Source: Cyclina sinensis (lineage: Eukaryota > Mollusca > Bivalvia > Venerida > Veneridae). From it: a stretch of 64,000 bases of DNA. The position numbers were made by a program, and so were the translations under genes. Shown piece by piece: positions 37,901 to 47,449 of this stretch. The stretch lies in assembly GCA_012932295.1 (NCBI GenBank), contig JAAONU010000010.1, forward strand, positions 19,056,712-19,120,711, given 5' to 3'. The notes below the pieces were generated by a model that searched no databases, was not told where the DNA came from, and saw only the letters and a list, made by a program, of their open reading frames with translations. Position 1 is the stretch's first letter; every line of letters begins with the position of its first letter.

Positions 37901-38004
37901 GTTTCTCTTGGTGCTGTCTGCATGAAAGATTGGTGACCATACTCAGTGGCGTCTGTGTGTGAAACCAAAGAATTGTAAACTGCCTCCTTATCTTAATTTT
38001 GAAG
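37901..38004 (+). other. Leader exon 2, copy a
   Basis: 104 nt between TTTGTTTCTTTCAG and GAAG|GTAAGT. From exon 1 it continues the upstream frame as VSLGAVCMKDW and a TGA stop. The rest has stops in all frames, so it is non-coding leader. Confidence 0.6.
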
Positions 38005-38674
38005 GTAAGTTGTTCAGATTCATATTCATGGATAGAGATACAGGAACGTTACAAGTTCTAGGGCCTGGATTTCTTTCCACATCACCTTCCATGAATAACA
38101 GTAAGAACATGTGCAAATAAAAATAAAGGTAACATATGGGTATGAGAACATGTCTCATTACTAACATTCTTATTGTTCTAAAGAAAAGTATAAATTTTGT
38201 GAAAAAGAAAATATTTAACCGAAATAAATATTACATAATTATAATTGTTTTTGCAAAAATACTGTGACAATTACCATAAAATAACCCTATAGCAGCTCTG
38301 TAAGTTATCAAATCATTGCCCATTCTTTAGCAAAGTCGAAATAACAAACATAAAAAATTATGGATGATTTTTGTGCACTGTTATGAATAAACAGTATAGG
38401 TTTTAATGCGCATTAGTATCATAACTACATCACATTTTCTCATGACTTGTTTTAACTTAGAAACGTGTTTTGAAGCTAAATAACTAAGGTGATAAATGGC
38501 ACTACAAAGTTAAAAAGAATGCCTTTTTGTTACTACAATGGAAACAACCTAAAGATTAACAGATTATAAATACGCGGTATAGTTTATAACAAAATGAACA
38601 GATTTCTAGTTTGGTGACGATACCTTGACAACACTAGGTACTGTAAGCTGTAAACCATGTTTTGTTTCTTTCAG

Positions 38675-38780
38675 GTTTCTCTTGGTACTGTCTTCATGAA
38701 AGATTTGTGACCCTAGGTGGTGATGTCTGTGTGTGTGAAACCAAAGAACTGTATACTGCCTCCTTATCTTAATTATAAAG
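38675..38780 (+). other. Leader exon 2, copy b
   Basis: A 106-nt near-copy of copy a, with the same TTTGTTTCTTTCAG acceptor and donor AAAG|GTTAGT. The upstream frame reads VSLGTVFMKDL then TGA. Confidence 0.6.
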
Positions 38781-38929
38781 GTTAGTTGTTCATATTCAGA
38801 TTCTCATATATATTGCCCCTCTGAAGAGTCTAGAGTGTTAAATATAAGCCGTAAACCATTCATGCTAAAGGCTATATCAAAGATGAGGGGGCATATAGTT
38901 TTACAAATGTCGGTAGGTCCGTTGGTAGA

Positions 38930-39570
38930 CACTACGTTTCCGATCAATAACTAGAGAATGCTTTGACCTAGGTTCACCAAACTTGGTGTACTGGTTGGTT
39001 ATCACCAGTAGATGACCCCTATTGATTTTGAGGTCATTAGGTCAAAGGTCAAGCTCACAGGGACCTTCATCCTAAAAACGGTTTCCGATCAATAACTAGA
39101 GAATGCTTTGACCTAGGTTCACCAAACTTGGTATGCTGGTTGTTCATCACCAGTAGCTGACCCCTATTGACCTTGAGATCATTAGGTCAAAGGTCAAGAC
39201 CACAGAAACTTTCATCCTAAAAACGGTTTCCAATCAATAACTAGAGAATGCTTTGACCTAGGTTCACCAAACTTGTAATGCTGGTTGGTCATCACCAGTA
39301 GATGACCCCCTATTGATTTTGAGGTCATTTGTCAAAGATCAAGCTCACAGAGACTTTCATCCGAAAAATGGTTTCCGATCAATAACTAGAGAATGCTTTG
39401 ACGTAGGTTAACCAAACTTGGTATGCTGGTTGGTCATCACCAGTAGATGACCCTATTGATTTTGAGGTCATTAGGTCGAAGGTCAAGGCCACAGGGACCT
39501 TGATCCTAAAAACAGTTTCTGATATAGAGAACTAGATAACTAGAGAACGCTTTGGCCCAACCACAAGCAA
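38930..39570. repeat. Satellite-like tandem repeat of about 145 bp, 4.3 copies
   Basis: Units begin CGATCAATAACTAGAGAATG (38,941, 39,086, 39,231, 39,376, and a degraded one at about 39,519) and contain GGTTCACCAAACTTGGT and TGAGGTCATTAGGTCAAAGG. It lies in the intron between leader exon copies b and c. Confidence 0.9.
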
Positions 39571-39624
39571 TTAGGTGCTGCTGGGGGGCATGTATGTTTT
39601 ACAAACATTTCTTGTTTCTTTCAG

Positions 39625-39728
39625 GTTTCTCTTGGTACTGTCTGCATGAAACATTGGTGACCCTAGTCAGTGGTGTCTGTGTGTGAAACCAAAGAACTGT
39701 AAACTGCCTGCTTATCTTAATTAAGAAG
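39625..39728 (+). other. Leader exon 2, copy c
   Basis: 104 nt, acceptor CTTGTTTCTTTCAG, donor GAAG|GTTAGT. The upstream frame reads VSLGTVCMKHW then TGA. Together with copies a and b it suggests a set of interchangeable leader exons. Confidence 0.6.
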
Positions 39729-40041
39729 GTTAGTTGTTCAGATTCATGTTCACATATATTGCCCTTCTGAAGAGTCTAGAGTAACAAATATAAGTGTTGT
39801 TTAAATCAAATAATCACTTGTCAGCTAGTATTAATGTATTAAAACTGAGTGACCATTATGACAGTTTTAAGTAATTCAGATGTAACCTGAAAATGTTGGA
39901 AACGCATTAAAATTAGAAAAAATATTATTATTCACTTCAAAAAAGGAATGAATGTCTGAGGTTTAATACTTGTTACTTAAAGATGAATATCATTTAGACT
40001 TATAAAGGAACAAACTTTCCAGGATCAGAAAGCTGACAGAT

Positions 40042-41292
40042 ATGGCAAATATAGCACATAAACTACAGACTGCACTGGAAAGTGAAACATCTTGTGATAC
40101 AGGACTGTGTCTGGACTCGGGCAAAGTTTTAAAGTGCCACAGCTTAGTGCTAAAATTGAACAGTTCTTTTTTTGCGAGTAGGTTTAAAGATGAATGGTCT
40201 GATAAAGCTGACTTTACAAAAGTAACTTGTGATCAGTTTAAAGATGACATAGTTACAAATGTTGTGAAGTATATGTATGGCAAACCTTGTTTGCTTGAAG
40301 AAAATACAATTCAGGATTATCTTGGTTGTGCTGTGTATTTAGGTGTTTCAGATCTCATTGAAGTTTGTACAAACTACTTAAAGACCAATCTCAGTTGTGC
40401 TAATGTATTCCAAACTTTAAAAGTTTCCTCTCTTTATGGACAGGACAGTGTTTCACAGGTGTATTATAACCTGTTGGATGAACATTTCGAAGAATCCATC
40501 TCTGCCTCTGACAGCTTTTGTGAATTAGATAAAGACTTAGTTTTATCAATTATCAGACGTGAGTCACTTAATGCACATGAAGAGTTTCTTTTCAAGTGTT
40601 TGATTTCATACTCAGAAGCAAGAAATTATGAAGAATTTTTACCTGAATGTGCTGAATTCATCTCATTCACTTCAATGAGTTTAGATTTTTTTGTTGCAGA
40701 GTGTTTGAAACATAATATTTTGCCAGTAGACAAGCAAAATCAGGTTTTAATGTATTTGTCATCTTCTTTGTACCCAGTTACGGAAATAACGGGCAGGTTT
40801 TTTCCCACTAGAACTATCACTGGGATAACTGATTGTCTGGCCTATAGATCCTATGAGGTTTCAGATGCAAGTTCATGGAAGTGTGATGAATTAGATGGAG
40901 ATAGAATCAAATTCAAGTCTGACACTGACATGAAATTGAAAGCTGTAAACATTTTTGGGTCCCCCTCTTCCTCAACCTTTTTTAGTATGTCTGTATATTT
41001 ATCTCAGAATAATAGTTTGGTAGGTGAGTGTACTTGTAGGGTAGATTTTTCTGCCACTGAAACTATTAAAGGAATTCGTCTGAAGAAATGTGTTCCTTTA
41101 TTAAAAGATGAGATTTATACCCTTAATTTAAGGACCAAAAATGTTACAACACATTATGGCGTCAGTTGTGTCTCTAAGGCAGGAATAACCCTGCCTGATG
41201 GAAGCACTGGGAAAATTGAATTTTTTGATGCCAACTGTGGATCTTCCTCTATTAGAGAGGGTCAGTTTCATAGCCTTGTTTTGTGTTGCTGA
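40042..41292 (+). CDS. BTB-BACK-PHR-like domain protein (BTBD/Kelch-adaptor type)
   Basis: An intronless 416-codon coding exon. Residues about 15-110 form a BTB/POZ domain (HSLVLKLNSSFFASRF, FKDDIVTNVVKYMYG). Residues about 120-225 look like BACK (NVFQTLKVSSLYG; EEFLFKCLISYSE). Residues about 265-415 form a beta-rich PHR-like domain (IKFKSDTDMKLKAVNIFG; YTLNLRTKN; ending FFDANCGSSSIREGQFHSLV). Proteins of this plan, such as the BTBD2/3/6 group, are usually Cullin-3 ubiquitin-ligase adaptors; that role here is inferred. A splice acceptor (CTTTCCAG, ending 40,022) lies 19 nt before the ATG, consistent with the upstream leader exons. It lies inside the 24.3-kb inverted-repeat unit, reading inward from the left end. 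Confidence 0.85.
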   Translation: MANIAHKLQTALESETSCDTGLCLDSGKVLKCHSLVLKLNSSFFASRFKDEWSDKADFTKVTCDQFKDDIVTNVVKYMYGKPCLLEENTIQDYLGCAVYLGVSDLIEVCTNYLKTNLSCANVFQTLKVSSLYGQDSVSQVYYNLLDEHFEESISASDSFCELDKDLVLSIIRRESLNAHEEFLFKCLISYSEARNYEEFLPECAEFISFTSMSLDFFVAECLKHNILPVDKQNQVLMYLSSSLYPVTEITGRFFPTRTITGITDCLAYRSYEVSDASSWKCDELDGDRIKFKSDTDMKLKAVNIFGSPSSSTFFSMSVYLSQNNSLVGECTCRVDFSATETIKGIRLKKCVPLLKDEIYTLNLRTKNVTTHYGVSCVSKAGITLPDGSTGKIEFFDANCGSSSIREGQFHSLVLCC

Positions 41293-41668
41293 CGAACTGA
41301 ATTTATTACTAGAAGCAAGATTTTTTTGCTTGTGTATGATACACAATTATCTTGGCATTGATGTAGCATTTGGTTATTGCTTTGCATGCAACATCTGTCT
41401 CTATTACAAGACTTTGTATCTTCATTGTTAAAATTGTGACTCGTTTACAAAGATCCATAATTATTACTGAATTATTATCTTGTTGGAACTGATGAAGTTC
41501 ATGGTTAAACTTTTGCTTGCAAATTCCCTCCTCCAAAACCTTGAGGATATACTTCTAAGGTAGTAGGAGTGTAATGCAGAACCTCCTTGATGAAGAGTTC
41601 TGCAGGCCATGAGTTCAATCCCCACTGGAGGCAATTTTTTCTTCAGTTTTTGCTTTTTTGTTTTCTTT

Positions 41669-42395
41669 TTAGCTCACCTGAGCAAGTAGTGTTCATGTGA
41701 GCTTTTAGGATCGGTGGTTGTCTGTCGTCCGTCCGTCCGTCGTCCACAATTCATTCAAACTACATCTCCTCTGTAACCACTGTGCCGAATTTGATGAAAC
41801 TTGGCTGGGTTATTCCTTGCATGAAGCTCTTCCAAGTTTGTTCAGTTGGTTTCGGTCCATTGCATCTCTGGGTCACATTAGCTAAAAAAAATTTAAAAGT
41901 TGGATCTTTAAAAATCTTCTTGTCAGAAACAACAAGGCCTAGAGTTACAATATTTGGTATGTAGCATTGTCTAATGGACCTCTACCAAGTTTGTTCAAAT
42001 CATGGCCTCTTGGTCAAAAGTGGCCCATGCCCAGGGGTCACTTGTTTTACATAGTGTTATATAGGAAAAACTTATAAAAAATCTTCTTGTCAGAAATCGT
42101 AAGGCATAGAGCTTAGATATTTAGTGTGTAGCATTGTCTAGTGGACCTGTACCAAGTTTGTTCAAATCATGGCCTCTGGGTAAAAAATGGCCCCGCCCTA
42201 GGGGTCACTTCTTTTACATAGAGTTATATAGGAAAAAACTTTAAAAATTTTCTTGTCAGAAACCGTTAGGCATAGCAACTGGGTAAAAATAGGCCCATCC
42301 CTGGGGGTCACTTGTGTAGATAGAGTTATATAGGAAAAGGTTTTAAAAATCTTCACATAACAAACCATGAGGCTTATAGTTAAGATATTTTGTAT
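41669..42395. repeat. Left half of satellite-bearing interspersed repeat
   Basis: It starts TTAGCTCACCTGAGCAAG, then a short CCGTCCGTCCGTCG run, then tandem units of about 170 bp (TATTTGGTATGTAGCATTGT; CCTCTACCAAGTTTGTTCAA; GGGGTCACTTGTTTTACATA). It is cut at 42,395 by the LTR retrotransposon and resumes at 54,591. Confidence 0.85.
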
Positions 42396-43688
42396 TGTAA
42401 TAACCTTCGGCCATTTATGAACAGAGTTCAAAGTCACACTTTTCACTTTGTCAGGATGTAATCATATAAGACTAGAAGACGCTTTCTGAATCAACAAACA
42501 GTTTCAGTTTATTTCATAAATAACGAAAATAAAGGTATCTATCGGCACTAAATTCTCATCAATAAATCCGAGCACGTTTGGTGACAGTTTACACAGACCG
42601 ACAGAGTACGTTATTCTTTAAAGATGACGCAGTATTCATAAAGATATGACATAGAATATAACTGACTAGATTATAGGTCATTGGATACAACCCACAGTCA
42701 GGTGCAAAGGCAAACTTACTTTACATATAGTTCTACTTGTTTTCCTAATGATTCATAATTCTGGAGTCTGGGTAATGGACTGTATAGCGTAATGTACTTA
42801 GATATATTCTGTTCACATCAAGCGATGGCAACTACAGACTTCCGTAGTAAATTTCATCTACTGAATAATAACGACAGAACTGAGAACGGTCAATAGAAAA
42901 CTATTTGAATTATCCCGGGCAGACAACTTGTTATTGTTTACGCCAGTTGCCCGGCAATTTCGCACCTGACCTGAGACTGTTCCAACGCTCAATATATAGA
43001 CAAAATGGTAACGGACGTTCACCGTCCAACCAATCAAATTGCAGAACGTCAGGGTTTCCCCACCGTTCCAACAATCCGATCAAAGATCAGTGAAGGTCTT
43101 TTTCCCAATTTTACATGAAATACTGGTTACAAAAATATATTCTATACATCAAACAAAAGCTAATGATCTAGAGAAAGTTATCATATGCATTCCCTTACAA
43201 AGTATTCAAAGTCCGAGCAACAAATAATGAAACAAAAGTTGCAACAGGAGTTGTGCGCACCGTTCACTTGGAACGGCAAAATATGCAGACAGTTACCTTG
43301 ATAAAACACGAAATAATTAAACTGTAAGTAATATAACAAGTAATATATAGGTTTCTAATATTCTATAACAATTAATAAACACATGTGAGTGCATGTGTGC
43401 CTCTCTATACAGTACTGAGTACGAAATATCGGTCTTTAGACATGACCCTGTCACAACAACAACAACAACTGTCAAAATGCAAATTACAAAAACAATCACT
43501 TGGAATCAAAGAGAAGCACTGTTTTACGAATATTCAAGTCATGTAACCTGATGATTTATACAGATAACATGTAGGCAAAGAGGTAAATTCAATGTTATGC
43601 TTTTTGCACAGTCTGAAAATACATAAACAAGTGCGGGGAAGGCAAATTTGGTTTCTAAAAATAGTAACGCTTATGAATTATTCTTACA
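42396..43688 (-). repeat. 3' LTR (1,293 bp)
   Basis: In plus coordinates it starts TGTAATAACCTTCGGCC and ends GAATTATTCTTACA. Against the other LTR I see three small differences: a T/A change at about 42,914, a short indel region near 43,080 (3 bp plus substitutions), and C/T at about 43,634. Confidence 0.96.
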
Positions 43689-43702
43689 CTCTCCCCACCT
43701 TT
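43689..43702 (-). promoter_or_regulatory. Polypurine tract
   Basis: On the minus strand AAAGGTGGGGAGAG directly abuts the LTR end TGTAAGAA. This is the expected plus-strand DNA primer position. Confidence 0.9.
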
Positions 43703-44665
43703 CAAAACAAAATTCTCCTGAATTTTAAAGCAATACTCATCATTACAACAATGATAGTTCAAAACTTTTAGGCACACCCTTTACCTGACTTTAAAATAAG
43801 TTTAGTGGACGGAACTTTTAGCACATCCTGTACTTCAGTGAAAAATTATGACTTGTAGCACAACTTAACCTCAAAAGGGATAATTCAATATAAAGTGTAC
43901 TAATTTACAGCAAACTAGCTCAATAAACAGATCAGATAATACTGACATCAATCTAAAAATAACAGCAAAATATTAGCTGAAATGTAGAGTAACAAATCGT
44001 GGTATCAGCTAACATAACAAGTTATAATAACGATTAACACATATCATAGTCATATCACTGTATCTTTGAGTCAAAACCATGGTAAGCAGTACTGCAACTC
44101 AAACCAGTAAGATATTATGTAGGCTTACAGCATACAGTAAGCGAAAAGTGTTAATGTTTGACATTAAGTTCAAAAATTGACACTAGACCAATCAATTTAA
44201 AATTTACAACATATAAACTAAAAGTTAACATTAACTTTTACATAAATTCAATTGTCTTAAGTGTACAGATATGTTTTCATAACACTATGAACTTGAAATT
44301 GGTCACAAAAATGTATTGTGTGTATTAGCAAACAACAATTTCTAATTAAACAGTTCATAATGAACACTTTAATACTTCAAAATAAAGTTCAGTTCTCTGC
44401 CTTTACAACACTCGGGACTTTACATTGATAATTCAAATGTTACAACCCTATTTCTATTTTAAATTATATGATAGACATGTCGTACACTGTTTGATTCGAT
44501 TGTTTCAAACTTAATTTAGCAATGCATAGTTAACTGTTTAAATAACATCATGAAATACTAGGTTATTTTACAATACACAATTCACTTAATTGGTATTTGC
44601 CATAGAATAAATAATTTATTCTGTATTTTATACAGGAACTAAACGGGACAGATGCATAATTATAT
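43703..44665 (-). other. Non-coding 3' region of the LTR element
   Basis: About 960 bp between the ORF3 stop and the polypurine tract. No open frame or known motif. Confidence 0.7.
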
Positions 44666-46612
44666 TCATAACCTAAGAGGAACCTTGGAACAGGCTTTTA
44701 TAAGAGAATCGTTGGAAGTGTCCCGGCAAATAGTAACCCCTTCCATCATGGCCAACCACTGGTCAAGCCGGTGACCCTTTGAGATTGAAACAAGGGTAGT
44801 AAATGTGTAGTATCGGCTAAACTGTTTGTTGGTGCCGAGTTTGAAACTTTTACAACCCGGCAGTGCAAGAAAGTTAAATGCCTCCAAAAGTCCAACTCGG
44901 TCAACTTTGAATACTGAACCGAGACGTTCATTAATAATCTGCATTGCGACAAACTCCTGCTGTAATAGTCGTTGATCTGGAGACATCTGTTTCCAGCCCT
45001 TTGGCGGCCACTTCAGCTCCAGATTTCCTTCACGCAGGACGACAAATTCTTCCTGGTCCCAGTCTCGTCTAGCTGGCGGGAAGAGAGGCATTGCACCAAT
45101 TCGCAGGAGCTTTGTTGCCCTGTATGCAAACGTTTTGTTCTTCGGTTTAGGGACTACAAGTTCACTTGAATTCATCGTACTTATAACATTTGATTTTTGT
45201 TTTGGGACTAACAGTTTTCTTTTTGCTTCAACAGGTGGTTTTGATAATCCAGCAATTTCAGCTGCCTGTTGTAGAATATCATTTACTACTGAGTTTTCAG
45301 CACCTGCAGACTGTTCATTGATTGAACTTATTGTACTTTGACTTTCAGGGACTTCAGAATTAATTTCATAACTATGGTTTTCACTTACATCTAACATTGG
45401 ATTGTCAAAATCGCTTTCAGTAAATTCGGATGAAACTTTTTCCACCACAGTCAATGTAGAGCTTTCCTTATGTTCAATATCTTTTACATCTTCACATATT
45501 TCTGGGTTGTCATTTACAACAGTCATTACATTCATGCTTGCTTGAGATTTGCTTATCCCTTTGTCAGTATCTGTATTCTCCATTACAGTCGTATCGACCC
45601 TCTCGCCGACCTCTAGACGATCACTCACATTGATTAATGTGTTTGCAGTATTAAGAATGGGCATATCTATGACACTAGAGAGTTTAACTGCAGTGAACAA
45701 AGGCTCATTTGATTGCTGTTCTTTACTTGTTTTGTACACTGTTGTAGCTGATACATTAGGATCATGTGTTACTATCTGGGCTTGGAGTATGTCTCCAACA
45801 AGATCTACTTTTCCAGGCTTTGGGAGATCAGCATCATCACCAGCTGTACGGGCGCGCTTGGGTGAAGGATAAAAGTCAAAAGTCAGACGTTTAACTTTCA
45901 CAGAACTGATCAGACTGCTATGTATTCGTAACGCGGCCGCTGCCTTTCCTTTTAAACTCATGTTTGTTTCTGCTTTGGATGGGTCGAATTGAACATGCCC
46001 TGAAGTCGTCTTAGCTTTAGACATTATCTGGGCCAAAGCCCTCATTGCCAATTTATCTTCGTAAAGATCCGGCGTAAAGTACACGCGGATTTTATCTTGA
46101 TTGTGTAAAAGATCTGCATGCGGAGACCCATTCAGGCTTAAAGATATATGAACAACTTCCATTGTGGATTCTAGAGTAGGTAGATCTACAAGTTGTAATT
46201 CTACGGGTATATGAAAGTCCATATCATCGGAGTCCCATCCACTTAAGATGCATTCACGTGTAAGCTTGGGCTTCCTACATTTTGCTATCCATTGAAGCAT
46301 TAGTGTCCTTAACTTTACTGCTATTGGTGATAAACGGTCAGATTTAGTGCAGAATACAGCATATTGCTGGGGATTAATAGCTAGATAAAACCCATTGGCC
46401 TCTGTAAATGTATCACTATCTAGATCTTTTACTTCAGAAGCATGTTTATTTTCACAGTGAGTTTTTAGATCAAATATGCGTTTGAACCTCCTCTCTATAT
46501 CAAAACAGAATGGGCAAACTACTGTGAGGAATGAGTGATCCTTGCCAACATGTTGCTTTAACAATTTTCGGTTCTTGAAGATCAGCTGCGGGCACAGGGA
46601 GCACTTCTCCAT
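44666..46612 (-). CDS. Third retrotransposon ORF: two-C2H2-finger protein in env position
   Basis: 648 codons from the ATG at 46,612. An upstream extension starts only with TTG, inside the acceptor tract, and was rejected. Residues 4-26 form a C-x2-C-x13-H-x4-H finger and 33-57 a C-x2-C-x15-H-x4-H finger. A basic patch SPKRAR near residue 253 could be a nuclear signal. The middle third is acidic and Ser/Thr-rich, probably disordered. The last 150 or so residues are again ordered-looking (WPPKGWKQM, LALPGCKSFKLG). No signal peptide or transmembrane segment is visible, so it is not an envelope. TTTTGTTTTTCAG ends one base before the ATG, suggesting expression from a spliced subgenomic RNA. Function unknown; nucleic-acid binding is inferred. 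Confidence 0.85.
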   Translation of the reverse strand: MEKCSLCPQLIFKNRKLLKQHVGKDHSFLTVVCPFCFDIERRFKRIFDLKTHCENKHASEVKDLDSDTFTEANGFYLAINPQQYAVFCTKSDRLSPIAVKLRTLMLQWIAKCRKPKLTRECILSGWDSDDMDFHIPVELQLVDLPTLESTMEVVHISLSLNGSPHADLLHNQDKIRVYFTPDLYEDKLAMRALAQIMSKAKTTSGHVQFDPSKAETNMSLKGKAAAALRIHSSLISSVKVKRLTFDFYPSPKRARTAGDDADLPKPGKVDLVGDILQAQIVTHDPNVSATTVYKTSKEQQSNEPLFTAVKLSSVIDMPILNTANTLINVSDRLEVGERVDTTVMENTDTDKGISKSQASMNVMTVVNDNPEICEDVKDIEHKESSTLTVVEKVSSEFTESDFDNPMLDVSENHSYEINSEVPESQSTISSINEQSAGAENSVVNDILQQAAEIAGLSKPPVEAKRKLLVPKQKSNVISTMNSSELVVPKPKNKTFAYRATKLLRIGAMPLFPPARRDWDQEEFVVLREGNLELKWPPKGWKQMSPDQRLLQQEFVAMQIINERLGSVFKVDRVGLLEAFNFLALPGCKSFKLGTNKQFSRYYTFTTLVSISKGHRLDQWLAMMEGVTICRDTSNDSLIKACSKVPLRL

Positions 46613-46628
46613 GCTGAAAAACAAAAGT
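46613..46628 (-). promoter_or_regulatory. Candidate splice acceptor for ORF3
   Basis: On the minus strand CAACTTTTGTTTTTCAG|C sits one base before ORF3's ATG. The donor is not identified; a candidate in the gag leader is ATAAGTAAAA (near 53,198). Confidence 0.5.
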
Positions 46629-47449
46629 TGTTTTTTTTTTCTTTTTCTTTTTCTTTTATTTTTTTTTTTTTTTTTTTTTTTTTATTTTTTTTTATACACA
46701 TATCTCAAACTTAATGTCATTGTTTTGAATAATATTAACTTGTATAGTTCTATGTCTGTAACAGTTACTAAATAGTTTTTTTTTTCTTATTTAATCACAA
46801 AAATTTATTTTAAGTAATCAAAAGCCTGTTGGGTTGTGTCCAATGTGTAGATTTTTTTCATAATGTTATCATGTTATTGTGTTCCGATTCTCGTTCACGA
46901 GCGTTATAAATATTTCCTTTTACGACGCAGTTAATCAATAATTTTGCGATGTTAACAAATTCATCACAGTTTCATGGTAAATATCGCAAACGATGTAATA
47001 GCTGGTCATGCGCATACTTGATGCGCACATCTCATACCATGTGCCATCAAACAAGTCTCTCTACATCATACCACAGGTGCGCCCATCCGGACTGTCACTG
47101 ATACATTCAGTTTTACATCACACCGAAGATTGCAGCTATACAACTTTAACATCAAATTAAATCGGGTCTTAACTCGTACTTGATGCGCTCAATAAACTTA
47201 TGTGCCATCAATCTGGTCTCTCTTATTCAAACCTTTAGATGGTTGGCCAAACCATCCATTACAGTCAAATGTAACTTCATACCCAAGACCACATACGTCA
47301 CTATGTCAATAGTGTTACTTTAAATAATATCTATTTAAACTTTGGAACTTTCTTGCCTATGTTTCTTTTGTTAACAATCCAAAATTATTTAGATTCACTG
47401 TCTCTCTTACCTTAACATCAAGGAACATTTAACGCTAACTTTTGAACAT
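46629..47449 (-). other. Non-coding spacer between pol and ORF3
   Basis: About 820 bp without a coding frame. It includes a long homopolymer-like tract (poly-T on plus, poly-A on minus, 46,630-46,692). Confidence 0.7.

Noticed and set aside
41555..41640. Possible SINE (B-box-like GAGTTCAATCCCC)
   Set aside because: No convincing A box at the right distance and no tail or flanking duplication.
42905..43227. Short frames of about 62 codons in both LTRs
   Set aside because: No domain; they lie within the LTRs on the strand opposite to the element's genes, and the frame changes between the two LTR copies.
46613..46624. ORF3 starting at 46,624
   Set aside because: The codon there is TTG inside the splice-acceptor tract; the first ATG is at 46,612.
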